Below are positions 40,341-49,187 of a stretch of DNA of 64,000 nucleotides, piece after piece. The notes under the pieces are model-generated. The model saw only the letters and a program-made list of their open reading frames with translations, ran no database searches and was not told the DNA's origin. The position numbers and the translations under genes are program-made. The number at the start of each line of letters is the position of its first letter. Position 1 is the first letter of the stretch. Source of the stretch: Terriglobia bacterium (GTDB taxonomy: Bacteria > Acidobacteriota > Terriglobia > UBA7540); contig JASHON010000164.1 of NCBI GenBank assembly GCA_030041095.1, forward strand, positions 1 through 64,000, written 5' to 3'.

Positions 40341-41491
40341 AGGCTTTAACTTCAGGACAAGCGGTCCAGCCCATCGATTCCAGAGCAGGCCGCGCTTGGA
40401 TGGCAGGTGGTAGCCAGCGCGGACTGAGGTTTCTGGCTGAAGGCGATTTCGCGAGCTTCTTTGCATTGGAGCTCAAGCGCGTGGAGCGCTCCGGCAAGCT
40501 GTTGTTGCTGATGCTCCTTGATGTGAGCAAAGCCCTCGAGGGTGGGGACTCGAAGATTGTGCTTTCCGGCATTCTCTCCACGTTGACGACATCGACTCGC
40601 GAGACCGACCTGAGAGGCTGGCACAAAGATGGTTCGAGTCTTGGTGTGATCTTCACGGAGATCGGCGAAGCGGAAAAGGGCTTCGTAGAGAATGCCGTGC
40701 TCGGCAGGATTACGAAGCTTCTTGAGGCGAAATTGAACCCCTCGCGTGCCAGAGAGATTGGCATTTCGCTGAGCTTTTTCCCGGAGGATTTGGTGCTCGG
40801 ACGCGGAGGATCAGTCGCCAATGCCGGAATCATACCTTCGTCTTTTGAAAACAGCGTGCTCAAGACGTCGGGACGCACATTGAAGAGATTGGTTGATGTG
40901 GCTGGCAGCGGGCTGGCCTTGGTGACGCTTTCGCCCGTGTTTGCGATCGTCGCGGTGCTCATCAAGCTTACGTCGGAGGGTCCGGTGTTTTTCCGGCAGG
41001 AGCGAGTGGGCAAGGGCGGACGACCGTTCGAGTTTCTCAAATTCCGATCGATGTACGTTGCGAACGATCACAAGGTTCACCAGGAGTATATTCGCAATCT
41101 GATCGCGGGCAACGGGCCTTCGGGCGAAGGCGCGGTATACAAGATCAAAAACGACGCCCGGGTCACGCCCGTCGGACGGTTCCTGCGGAAGACGAGTCTC
41201 GATGAACTGCCTCAGTTCTGGAACGTATTTAGGGGTGAAATGTCGCTGGTCGGTCCCAGGCCGCCCATCCCTTACGAGATCGAGTACTACGCCGTGTGGC
41301 ACCGACGCCGGGTGCTGGACGTGAAGCCAGGAATTACCGGGCTCTGGCAAGTTTACGGCAGAAGCCGAACCACGTTCGACGAGATGGTCCGCCTCGACCT
41401 GAGATACGTAAGAACGTGGTCGATCTGGTTGGACTTGAAAATCCTGTTGAAAACGCCGCACGCGGTTCTCTCAGGCGACGGAGCGTATTGA
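40337..41491 (+). CDS. Phosphoglycosyl transferase with degenerate GGDEF-like N-terminus
   Basis: A 384-residue protein in two parts. Residues about 175-384 are a bacterial sugar transferase (PssY/WcaJ type) loading the first sugar-phosphate on undecaprenyl phosphate. They show a reentrant helix 'KRLVDVAGSGLALVTLSPVF', 'GPVFFRQERVGKGGRPF', 'KFRSM', the catalytic 'KTSLDELPQFWNV' and 'VGPRPP', ending 'PGITGLWQVYGRS'. Residues about 35-165 resemble a diguanylate-cyclase fold whose GGDEF motif has become 'RGWHKDGSSLGVIF', so no activity is expected. The first 4 nt overlap the kinase gene. It probably initiates the repeat unit; the N-terminal domain may sense a ligand. Confidence 0.85.
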   Translation: MKALTSGQAVQPIDSRAGRAWMAGGSQRGLRFLAEGDFASFFALELKRVERSGKLLLLMLLDVSKALEGGDSKIVLSGILSTLTTSTRETDLRGWHKDGSSLGVIFTEIGEAEKGFVENAVLGRITKLLEAKLNPSRAREIGISLSFFPEDLVLGRGGSVANAGIIPSSFENSVLKTSGRTLKRLVDVAGSGLALVTLSPVFAIVAVLIKLTSEGPVFFRQERVGKGGRPFEFLKFRSMYVANDHKVHQEYIRNLIAGNGPSGEGAVYKIKNDARVTPVGRFLRKTSLDELPQFWNVFRGEMSLVGPRPPIPYEIEYYAVWHRRRVLDVKPGITGLWQVYGRSRTTFDEMVRLDLRYVRTWSIWLDLKILLKTPHAVLSGDGAY

Positions 41492-41666
41492 AAGACAGTG
41501 GTCAGTGATTAGTCATCAGCAATCAGCTCTCAGAGATAGTGGTAAGCGGTCAGTGATAGGAAATCAGCAGTGCCGCGAGTTCGCGGCGCGTAGCCACTGA
41601 CTGCTGAGTTCTGATCGCTGATAACTGATATCCGATTACTCACCACCGCTTTTGGGGGCATAACCC
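41492..41666. repeat. Word-like repeats (CAGTGATCAG type), joint 1
   Basis: The stretch is made of recurring words: GTCAGTGATTAG, ATCAGCAATCAGCTCTCAG, GGTCAGTGATAGGAAATCAG, CACTGACTGCTGAG, GATCGCTGATAACTGATA. Similar words fill 50430-50560. No gene is present. It separates the initiation genes from the sugar-modification genes. Confidence 0.65.
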
Positions 41667-42668
41667 ATGTTACGAATTGGCCTTGTCGGATACGGGTACT
41701 GGGGACCCAATGTCGCGAGGAACTTCGGCGGCATCGAGGGTGCGAAGCTGGTTGCCATCTGCGACGCCAGTCCAACAGCGCTGGCTCGCGCCAAGCGACA
41801 GTGTCCGGGAGTTCGCCTCACGCGGAATGCAGAAGAGCTGCTGACCGGCAACGACATTGATGCGGTAGCCGTGATTACGCCCGTGGCTTCGCATTACACG
41901 CTGGCCCGCACGGCATTGCTGAACGGGAAGCACGTCTTTGTTGAAAAGCCGTTCACGTGCAATGTGGAGCATGGTGAAGAGCTGGTGGAGCTCGCGCACG
42001 AACATAACCTGACCATCATGGTCGATCACACGTTTTTGTTTACCGGCGCGGTCCGGAAAATCCGCGAACTGATCGAAGAAGGCGCGCTCGGAAACTTGTA
42101 CTATTACGATTCAAGCAGGGTCAATCTGGGGCTCTTCCAGCACGACGTGAACGTGATTTGGGACCTTGCGCCGCACGATCTTTCGATTATGGATTACGTG
42201 ATTCATGCGCGGCCTGAAGCCGTAGTCGCCACCGGCGAAGCCCACCTTAACGGCCACGCGGACGTTGCATATATCACGGTCTATTTTCCTGGAAACACGA
42301 TCGCGCACATCAACGTGAACTGGCTGTCACCGGTGAAGGTGCGCACGACGCTGATTGGCGGCGAAAAAAAGATGCTCGTCTGGAACGATCTGGAAAACGA
42401 CGAGAAGATCAAAGTGTACGACAAAGGTGTTCAAGTAACGAACCGCGAGGGCCTTTATGAGTTGCTCGTGAGCTATCGTTCCGGCGATATGTGGGCGCCG
42501 AGAATCGAGCAAACGGAAGCGTTGAAAGCGGAAGCGGAATATTTTGTCGATTGCGTGGAAAAGCACGAGAGCCCGTTCAACGACGGCGCCGCCGGGTTGC
42601 GGGTGGTGAAAATGCTGAGTGCCGCGCAGCAATCGCTTAAAGAACGCGGCAGAGCCGTAGCCGTTTAG
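41667..42668 (+). CDS. Gfo/Idh/MocA-family sugar dehydrogenase (WlbA/WbpB-like)
   Basis: A 333-residue NAD(P)-dependent oxidoreductase. The Rossmann motif 'GLVGYGYWGPNVAR' opens the protein, 'FVEKPFTCNVEHGEEL' carries the conserved EKP lysine, and 'WDLAPHDLSIMDYV' carries the catalytic Asp/His. Together with the downstream acetyltransferase it resembles the pair that makes 3-acetamido (or 2,3-diacetamido) uronic acid sugars. Substrate is inferred, not shown. It is cytoplasmic. Confidence 0.82.
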   Translation: MLRIGLVGYGYWGPNVARNFGGIEGAKLVAICDASPTALARAKRQCPGVRLTRNAEELLTGNDIDAVAVITPVASHYTLARTALLNGKHVFVEKPFTCNVEHGEELVELAHEHNLTIMVDHTFLFTGAVRKIRELIEEGALGNLYYYDSSRVNLGLFQHDVNVIWDLAPHDLSIMDYVIHARPEAVVATGEAHLNGHADVAYITVYFPGNTIAHINVNWLSPVKVRTTLIGGEKKMLVWNDLENDEKIKVYDKGVQVTNREGLYELLVSYRSGDMWAPRIEQTEALKAEAEYFVDCVEKHESPFNDGAAGLRVVKMLSAAQQSLKERGRAVAV

Positions 42669-42864
42669 GTTCGAGGCGACACGCCACAGGCAATAGAAGA
42701 GCAAGGATCAGAGACGAGAGGCTGGGAGAAGCAGGCTGCAGGCCATAGGCCTAGGGAACGGCGTCATTGGGAGCAGACGCACCGAAAAACCCACAGACTT
42801 CGAACAGCGCGACGTCTGCGGCGCCCAACAACCTAAAAATGTACAGCGTGTTGAAGCGCTCGCC
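42669..42864. repeat. Word-like repeats (GGCAATAG/GGCCATAGG type), joint 2
   Basis: Words CACAGGCAATAG, GATCAGAGACGAGAGG and GCAGGCCATAGGCCTAGG fill about 42675-42765. The remainder (42766-42864) is unremarkable and precedes the acetyltransferase start. Confidence 0.5.
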
Positions 42865-43362
42865 GTGGCTAATTTCAATATGGCCGAGTTCCTATCCATT
42901 GCGCCGGACGTGAAGCTTGGCGAAGGCGTCAAGCTTTCAAACTTCATCAATCTCTACGGCTGCGCAATCGGAGACAACACCAAGATCGGCGCATTTGTAG
43001 AAATCCAGAAAAACGCACGCGTGGGCAAGAACTGCAAGATTTCAAGCCACACTTTTATATGCGAAGGAGTAGCGATTGAAGACAACGTCTTCATCGGCCA
43101 CGGAGTGACCTTCATCAATGACACTTACCCTCGCGCTACGACGGGTGGCCGGCTTCAAACCGAAGCAAACTGGAAAGTCGAGCCCACGCTGGTGCGCCGT
43201 GGAGCTTCAATCGGCTCCGGCGCCACGATTCTTTCGGAGGTAACGATTGGCCAGAACGCAATCGTAGGAGCGGGCAGCGTCGTCACCAAAGATGTGCCGC
43301 CCAACGTGATCGTCGCTGGCAACCCCGCACGCGTACTGCGCAGCTTAGAGAGCGGGCAATAG
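42865..43362 (+). CDS. Left-handed beta-helix N-acetyltransferase (WlbB/WbpD-like)
   Basis: A 165-residue hexapeptide-repeat acyltransferase. Repeated [LIV]-G-x4 units run from about residue 20 to 155 ('CAIGDNTKIGAFVEIQKNAR', 'ASIGSGATILSEVTIGQNAI', 'VGAGSVVTKDVPPN'). 'FINDTYPRATT' carries the sugar-contacting Asn/Asp and 'AGNPARVLR' ends the protein. It probably N-acetylates the amino sugar made with the upstream dehydrogenase. The start is GTG 42865 or ATG 42880. An aminotransferase, needed between the two steps, is not in the window. Confidence 0.85.
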   Translation: MANFNMAEFLSIAPDVKLGEGVKLSNFINLYGCAIGDNTKIGAFVEIQKNARVGKNCKISSHTFICEGVAIEDNVFIGHGVTFINDTYPRATTGGRLQTEANWKVEPTLVRRGASIGSGATILSEVTIGQNAIVGAGSVVTKDVPPNVIVAGNPARVLRSLESGQ

Positions 43363-43453
43363 GCCACAGGCAACAGGAAAAAAGTAATAAGCATTCGTTG
43401 CCCCGCGATCATGGGGTTCGGAGCATGAGGCTTCACTGCAACTGAAGAGATTA
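43363..43453. repeat. Word-like repeats (GGCCACAGGCAACAGG), joint 3
   Basis: A single clear word AGGCCACAGGCAACAGG lies at about 43362-43378; the same word family recurs at 63257-63310. The rest of the gap is plain. Confidence 0.45.
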
Positions 43454-44488
43454 ATGAGATCCTCTGTCCGCAACGCGTATTTCAGTTTAAGACCGTGGTT
43501 ACCCAAAAGATTTCGTTTGGCAACGCGGAGATGGCTCGCGGCAGGCACGAGGAAGTCATCCTTGGGGACTTGGCCGATCAATCCCGCGGCGGCGACTCCG
43601 CCCCAACAATGGCCGGGCTGGCCGGGCGGTAAGAAGTTTGCCTTTGTGCTCACCCACGACGTCGAAGGTGCGAAAGGTTTAGACCGTTGCCTCGAGTTAG
43701 CCGACATGGAAATACGCTTGGGCTTCCGCTCCTCGTTTAACTTTGTCCCTGAAGGTGAATATCAAACGCCTCCAATGCTGCGTGATTTTCTTACCGACTA
43801 TGGATTCGAAGTCGGTGTTCATGACTTGCATCATGACGGCAAGCTCTACGCTTCACGGAAGGCCTTCCGCCGCTGCGCCGGCAGAATCGATCACTACCTT
43901 AAGGAATGGGGAGCGGTTGGCTTTCGCTCGGGCTTCATGCTTCACAATCTGGACTGGCTTGGCGATCTCGATGTTCTCTACGATGCCTCAAGCTTTGATA
44001 CGGACCCATTTGAGCCGCAGCCGGAAGGCGAGAACACAATATTTCCTTTTTGGGTAGGCCGCGGCGGTCGGGCGGGTTATGTCGAACTGCCGTACACGAT
44101 GCCGCAGGACTCTACGCTTTTCCTTTTACTGCAGGAAAAAGACATTAGCATCTGGACTGAAAAGTTGGACTGGGTTGCCTCCCAGGGTGGGATGGCGCTG
44201 GTCGGCGTTCATCCGGATTACATGAGCTTTGGCTCTAGCCGGGGCCCGTCCGAGTATCCAATGTGCCTTTATGAGGAGTTCCTGGAACACGTGGCCAGCA
44301 CCTACGCGGAGGAATGCTGGTTTGCTCTGCCCCGGCAAGTGGCCGAGCACGTAATGGCCTCTCGCTCCTGCGTCGCCAGCCTTTGTCCCGCGTACGCGCG
44401 CTCTGACGCACTCGAAGCTTCGTGCGCAAGATCTGAGGTACAGACTGGAACTTGCGCCGCTATCGTCGAGCGGACCTTCGAACCTTAA
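43454..44488 (+). CDS. Polysaccharide deacetylase-like protein (CE4-like)
   Basis: A 344-residue protein with a polysaccharide-deacetylase-type fold in residues about 60-320. 'FVLTHDVEG' (Asp69 region) and 'GFEVGVHDLHHDGKLY' with His123 and His126/127 match the metal-binding D and H-x3-H positions. 'GFRSGFM' and 'DASSFDTDPFEPQPEG' are later motifs, and 'MALVGVHPDYMSFG' supplies a late His. It would N-deacetylate a sugar in the polymer or its lipid-linked precursor. The last 12 codons overlap the longest upstream frame of the next gene. No signal peptide is clear, so the location may be cytoplasmic. Confidence 0.7.
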   Translation: MRSSVRNAYFSLRPWLPKRFRLATRRWLAAGTRKSSLGTWPINPAAATPPQQWPGWPGGKKFAFVLTHDVEGAKGLDRCLELADMEIRLGFRSSFNFVPEGEYQTPPMLRDFLTDYGFEVGVHDLHHDGKLYASRKAFRRCAGRIDHYLKEWGAVGFRSGFMLHNLDWLGDLDVLYDASSFDTDPFEPQPEGENTIFPFWVGRGGRAGYVELPYTMPQDSTLFLLLQEKDISIWTEKLDWVASQGGMALVGVHPDYMSFGSSRGPSEYPMCLYEEFLEHVASTYAEECWFALPRQVAEHVMASRSCVASLCPAYARSDALEASCARSEVQTGTCAAIVERTFEP

Positions 44489-44496
44489 GGCTGCCT

Positions 44497-45990
44497 TTGT
44501 TCAACGACCCCAATAGCATCTTCCAAGCAGTCCGCTCCGGATTTCGCGGCCTTCGTGCCATTGTGGTGGGCGATCTGATCCTGGATCGTTACCTTTGGGG
44601 CAGAGTTGACCGAATATCTCCGGAGGCGCCCGTGCCCGTCGTCCGGCTCGATCATGAAACCAAGACCGCGGGCGGCGCTGCAAACGTGGCGGCCAACCTC
44701 AGTGCGCTGGGCTGTGACGTCTCCGCGATTGGGCTGCTGGGTACGGATGAGGATGGTTACAGGGTTCTTGAACTTCTCCACAGCTTCCACATTGACACAG
44801 GGGGCATTCTCAAATCGCCAGAACGACCGACAACCTCCAAGACGCGGGTCATTGGTGGCCGGCAGCAAATGCTCCGTCTGGATTTAGAAGAAGCCAGCGA
44901 ACTCAGCTCTCGGTTGAAAAGAGATCTTGTTGCCGAGGTCGACCAGCGGATTCAAGGGTCCTGTGCCGTGGTTCTGTCGGACTACGGCAAAGGTTTGCTG
45001 AGCGAGCCCGTTTGCCGGGACATCATCGCCCGCGCACGGAAGCTGTCGATACCCACTTTCGTTGATCCGAAAGGCCTCCACTTTGACAAATATGCTGGCT
45101 GCACTGTGCTCTCACCGAACCGGCTTGAACTGGCTGCGGCCACTGCCGCGGGCTCTGGCGATCTTGAAATGCTGCTGCAAAAGGGTTGCCGGCTCCGCTC
45201 GGATCTGGGAATTGAGCATCTCGTGGTTACTCTGGGCGAGTTAGGAATCGCGCTATTGGACGAATCCGGGATCAGCCGCTTTCCTGCGCTGGCCCGGGAG
45301 GTGTTTGACGTCTCGGGCGCCGGCGACACTGCGATTGCCACGATCGGAGCCTCCGTCGCCGCGGGGCTGCAGATCCAGGATGCAATTCGCCTGGCCAATC
45401 TGGCTGCCGGCACCGTCATCAGCAAGGTGGGAACAGTGCCGGTGAACCGCGAAGAGCTGCTTGCAAGTCTCGCATCGGACGAAGGGGCGACGGAAAAAAT
45501 CTGCACTTCGGCCGTGCTTTTGCAACGTGTCGCGCGTTGGCGCACGGCAGGCCGGAGAATCGTCTTCACCAATGGCTGTTTCGATCTGCTCCACGCCGGT
45601 CACCTTGCTCTGCTCGAGCACGCCAAGCGGCTGGGAGACTGCCTCGTCGTTGCTCTTAACACGGATCGGTCGATCAGAAGCCTGAAGGGGATTGGCCGGC
45701 CTATTGTTTCGGAGGAATCCCGAGCCAAGCTGGTCGCCGCCCTGCCTTGCGTTGATGCCGTCGTGCTGTTCGACGAAGAGACTCCGCTGAACCTGATCGG
45801 AACTGTACGTCCAAACGTGCTTGTCAAAGGCGGCGATTACACGGAAGAAGAAGTGGTGGGCGCCAGAGAGATGAAGACCTGGGGTGGCGAGGTCAGGTTG
45901 GTCCCCCTTATCGAGGGCTTCAGCACCACGGCCCTCCTGAAGAGGGCCCAACATTCGTTGCCGGAGACGCCTGTACGGTTCGTGCAGTGA
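44497..45990 (+). CDS. hldE: HldE-like bifunctional heptose-7-P kinase / heptose-1-P adenylyltransferase
   Basis: A 497-residue two-domain enzyme. The N-terminal ribokinase-fold kinase (about 15-320) has 'GGAANVAANL' (59-68) and 'VSGAGDTAIAT' (272-282, catalytic Asp). The C-terminal nucleotidyltransferase (about 345-490) has 'FTNGCFDLLHAGHL' (357-370) and 'VLVKGGDYTEEEVVGA'. It makes ADP-activated heptose. I start at TTG 44497, which has TAAGG 6 nt upstream and fits the 477-residue E. coli enzyme; a TTG at 44452 is less suited. GmhA and GmhB are not in the window. Its place in a capsule-like locus suggests a heptose in the exopolysaccharide, although inner-core LPS is the alternative. Confidence 0.85.
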   Translation: MFNDPNSIFQAVRSGFRGLRAIVVGDLILDRYLWGRVDRISPEAPVPVVRLDHETKTAGGAANVAANLSALGCDVSAIGLLGTDEDGYRVLELLHSFHIDTGGILKSPERPTTSKTRVIGGRQQMLRLDLEEASELSSRLKRDLVAEVDQRIQGSCAVVLSDYGKGLLSEPVCRDIIARARKLSIPTFVDPKGLHFDKYAGCTVLSPNRLELAAATAAGSGDLEMLLQKGCRLRSDLGIEHLVVTLGELGIALLDESGISRFPALAREVFDVSGAGDTAIATIGASVAAGLQIQDAIRLANLAAGTVISKVGTVPVNREELLASLASDEGATEKICTSAVLLQRVARWRTAGRRIVFTNGCFDLLHAGHLALLEHAKRLGDCLVVALNTDRSIRSLKGIGRPIVSEESRAKLVAALPCVDAVVLFDEETPLNLIGTVRPNVLVKGGDYTEEEVVGAREMKTWGGEVRLVPLIEGFSTTALLKRAQHSLPETPVRFVQ

Positions 45991-46055
45991 TTGAACCCAT
46001 GTCAGTCTGGGCCCCCACGCCTACGTTATCGTCAAGATCCTAAGAGGTTCCTACA

Positions 46056-47864
46056 TTGCCAGGAATCGTTGGGCTTATTACCAAGCTGCCTAGGGAGAAT
46101 GCCGAGGCACAACTGCTAGGCATGGTCCAGTCTCTTTGCCACGAGCCGTTCTACTCGAGTGGCACGTGGGTGGACGAGACGCATGGACTTTACGTGGGCT
46201 GGGTGGCCCGGCGTGGGTCGTTTGCGGACGGCATGCCTTTGCAAAACGAAGCTGGGGACGTCACGCTGATCTTTTCCGGTGAGGATTTTACCGGGTCCGA
46301 CGTCGCTGAGGCGCTCAAGGAGCATGGTCATCAGGTTGCCGCAGGCGGAGCGTCCTACCTGGTGCACCGGAGCGAAGACGAGCCGGATTTCCCCTCCGGG
46401 CTGAACGGCCGGTTCCATGGTCTTGTTGCCGATCGGCGGCGTGGAACGGCGACGCTGTTTAATGACCGCTTCGGCCTCCAGCGCCTTTACTACCACAAAG
46501 CCAAGGATGCCTTTTACTTCGCAGCGGAGGCGAAAGCGATCCTCAAGGTTCGGCCCGAGCTGCGGGAGATGGATTCGCGCGCTCTTGGCGAATTCCTGGT
46601 GTGCGGCTGCGTGCTGGAGAATCGAACGCTGTTTCCCCGGGTGCAGGTTCTTCCTCCCGGGTCTGCGTGGATCTTCCGCGACGGAAAGCTCGAGACGAAA
46701 GGCTCTTACTTTGAGCCGCGCCAGTGGGAAGAGCAGGAGCCGCTGGGCATGGAAGAATACTATGCTCGCCTGCGGGACGCGTTTGTCGGTCATCTCCCAC
46801 GCTATTTCAATGGGCGGGAACGCGTTGGTGTCTCGCTTACTGGCGGCCTGGATACGCGCATCATCATGGCATGGCACAAGCCGCCGCAAGGCTCATTGCC
46901 GTGTTATACCTTTGGCAGCGTCTATCGAGATAACCAGGACGTCCTCCTGGCTCGCAAGGTTGCCGGGATCTGCGGCCAGCCGCATCAGGTGATCACCGCC
47001 GGGAACGGCTTTCTGTCACGGTTTCCATACTACGCGGAGCGTTCGGTCTATCTCACAGACGCCTGCATCGATCTCAGTCGCTCCCCGGACCTCTACGTGA
47101 ACGAAAAAGCGCGCCAGATAGCTCCCGTAAGGGTTGTGGGAACTTACGGCAGTGAGATGCTCCTGAATGCGGTGATGTTCAAGCCGGAACAGCCTGCCAG
47201 CGGCCTTTTCCAGTCAGAGTTGTTGCCACAGTTTCGCGCCGCCGAAGAAACATACAACTTGGCGCGGCGGGTTCATCCCGTCACCTTTGTCGCCTTTCGC
47301 CAATCGCCCTGGCACCACTACGGCGTGCTGGGGCTTGAACAGACGCAGGTGGCCGTTCGCTCCCCTTATCTCGACAACGATTTAGTCAGGACTCTCTACC
47401 GCGCTCCCGGCCCGCTCGAAGAGAATCAGGAAGCGAGGCTGCGGCTCGTACGCGAGGGCAATCCCGTTCTCGCCCGCCTGCGGACCGATCGGGGCATTGG
47501 CGCACGAAGCGGCTTATTAAGTCGCGGTCCGCTGGAGTTTACTTTCAAAGCTGAATACGCGTACGACATGGGAATGCCGCAATGGGTTGCCCGGTTGGAC
47601 CACGTGTTTGCCCCGCTGCATCTGGAGCGTTTGTGGCTCGGCCGTCACAAGCCCTTTCATTTCCGCGTATGGTACCGCGATCAGCTTGCGCCGTGGGTCC
47701 GCGAGGTGCTTTTCGATAGCGGTTCTCTGGCGCGCCCGTATCTGGTTGCCGCAGCCGTTGGCGCCGCCATAGACGGCCATCTGAAGGGTATTCGCAACTA
47801 CACGACAGAGATTCATCGCCTCTTAGCGCTGGAGCTTGCGCACCGGCTTTTTGTAGATGCGTGA
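46056..47864 (+). CDS. Asparagine-synthase-like protein without the glutaminase Cys
   Basis: A 602-residue protein with the class II amidotransferase plus asparagine synthetase layout, but it begins M-P-G-I-V-G, where Cys2 of active enzymes is replaced by Pro. The glutaminase half (1-210) is kept ('NGRFHGLVADRRRGTATLFN') yet should be inactive. The synthetase half carries 'VGVSLTGGLDTRIIM' (258-271), the ATP-pyrophosphatase loop with T-G-G-x-D-T in place of SGGxDS. It may aminate or amidate a sugar acid using free ammonia or another donor. The start is TTG 46056 with AAGAGG 8 nt upstream. The next gene overlaps by GTGA or starts 11 nt later. Confidence 0.75.
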   Translation: MPGIVGLITKLPRENAEAQLLGMVQSLCHEPFYSSGTWVDETHGLYVGWVARRGSFADGMPLQNEAGDVTLIFSGEDFTGSDVAEALKEHGHQVAAGGASYLVHRSEDEPDFPSGLNGRFHGLVADRRRGTATLFNDRFGLQRLYYHKAKDAFYFAAEAKAILKVRPELREMDSRALGEFLVCGCVLENRTLFPRVQVLPPGSAWIFRDGKLETKGSYFEPRQWEEQEPLGMEEYYARLRDAFVGHLPRYFNGRERVGVSLTGGLDTRIIMAWHKPPQGSLPCYTFGSVYRDNQDVLLARKVAGICGQPHQVITAGNGFLSRFPYYAERSVYLTDACIDLSRSPDLYVNEKARQIAPVRVVGTYGSEMLLNAVMFKPEQPASGLFQSELLPQFRAAEETYNLARRVHPVTFVAFRQSPWHHYGVLGLEQTQVAVRSPYLDNDLVRTLYRAPGPLEENQEARLRLVREGNPVLARLRTDRGIGARSGLLSRGPLEFTFKAEYAYDMGMPQWVARLDHVFAPLHLERLWLGRHKPFHFRVWYRDQLAPWVREVLFDSGSLARPYLVAAAVGAAIDGHLKGIRNYTTEIHRLLALELAHRLFVDA

Positions 47865-47875
47865 CAAGGATACTG

Positions 47876-49147
47876 ATGGCAACACCAGCAACCGTAGGAG
47901 TTGAGCTTTCATCCAGCCGGCGGGAATCGTCCACCGTGCCCGAGGATCAGGTCCGGACCGGGATCCGGCGCTTCGTCGCCTGGCTCGACCACTATGGAGA
48001 AGTCTCTTACGACTTTCAAAGCTTCTATGCCGGTCAACTCGGAAAAAGTGCCAAGGCCTTGTACTACCGGAATCGGGCCCTTGGCGCTTTGGCAGTGTCA
48101 CCGATCATCTTCTGCGAGGCCTTTCTGCCCTCGGCGCGAAGGTTTTTCTGGAAACGCCAGCGGTTTCCTATCGCGGATGCCCACTATGCGATGGGCTTCG
48201 CGTTGCTCGCGCAGGTTCTCGGTGAGGAGCACAACTATAAGCGCGCAGTCCATTTTCTGGAAATCCTGGAAAGGACAAGGTGTCCGGGCTATGACCACTG
48301 TTGTTGGGGTTATCCCTACGACTGGGTGACGCTGCGCGGCACTATTAAGGAAGGCACGCCGCTCATTACGACCGTCCCTTACGTCTACGAGGCCTTTAAG
48401 TACGTTTACGACATTGATGGAGACCCCAAATGGCAGCGGGTGATGCGGTCCGTCGCTGACCACGCTCTCCTGGACTATAAGGATTTTGAAACCTCGGCTG
48501 GCGCCTCGACGTGCTCCTACACGCCCAACCCCAAAGAATCCGTGAGCGTCATCAACGCGAATGCCTACCGGGCGTTCCTCCTGATCAGCGCCGCGCACGA
48601 CTTTTCGGAAGAAAAATACGTGGCCGTCGGCGAAAGAAATGTGAACTTTGTCATTGAGTCCCAAAACGCGGATGGCTCGTGGTACTACGCCAACGATGGC
48701 AAGCGCCACTTTACGGATCATTTCCACACCTGCTTCGTTCTGAAGGCGCTCGCAAAGATCGAGGCGCTCACCGGTGACCCGAAATGCACCAAGGCTATTG
48801 AGCGCGGCGTCGGCTACTACATCCGCCGGCTTTTCGATGAGCGGCTGCTGCCTAAGCCGTTCTCCCGCGCTCCTCGCCTGACGATTTATCGCCGCGAATT
48901 ATACGACTACGCGGAGTGCCTGAATCTGGCGGTGCTGCTGCAAGGCCGTTTTCCAGGGCTCGATCGGATTCTTCGAATGGTGCTCGATGAGGTCCTGACG
49001 GTATGGCAGAGGCCGGATGGATCGTTCCGCACCCGGCAACTTCTGCTGGGTTGGGATCAGGTTCCGATGCATCGCTGGGGCCAATCACAGATGTTCCGAA
49101 GTCTCTGTCTCCTGCTCAGCCGCTCGAAGAATCACCTTGGAGCTTAG
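47876..49147 (+). CDS. Alpha/alpha-toroid-like protein of the polysaccharide locus
   Basis: A 423-residue protein of paired helices with repeated 'A.GFALLAQVLG', 'PYVYEAFKYVYDIDGDPKW', 'ANAYRAFLLISAAHDF', 'NVNFVIESQNADGSWYYAND', 'FHTCFVLKALAKIEALTGD' segments. These are typical of an (alpha/alpha)6 or (alpha/alpha)7 barrel as in glycoside hydrolases, epimerases or terpene-cyclase folds. It shows no signal peptide. An ATG at 47876 with AAGGA 5 nt upstream is preferred to the GTG at 47861. It follows the asparagine-synthase-like gene without a gap and likely acts with it. A precise function is not known to me. Confidence 0.65.
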   Translation: MATPATVGVELSSSRRESSTVPEDQVRTGIRRFVAWLDHYGEVSYDFQSFYAGQLGKSAKALYYRNRALGALAVSPIIFCEAFLPSARRFFWKRQRFPIADAHYAMGFALLAQVLGEEHNYKRAVHFLEILERTRCPGYDHCCWGYPYDWVTLRGTIKEGTPLITTVPYVYEAFKYVYDIDGDPKWQRVMRSVADHALLDYKDFETSAGASTCSYTPNPKESVSVINANAYRAFLLISAAHDFSEEKYVAVGERNVNFVIESQNADGSWYYANDGKRHFTDHFHTCFVLKALAKIEALTGDPKCTKAIERGVGYYIRRLFDERLLPKPFSRAPRLTIYRRELYDYAECLNLAVLLQGRFPGLDRILRMVLDEVLTVWQRPDGSFRTRQLLLGWDQVPMHRWGQSQMFRSLCLLLSRSKNHLGA

Positions 49148-49187
49148 CTTTGCGTTCCGTTGCGTCTTTGCGAGAGGCCGTTATTAC

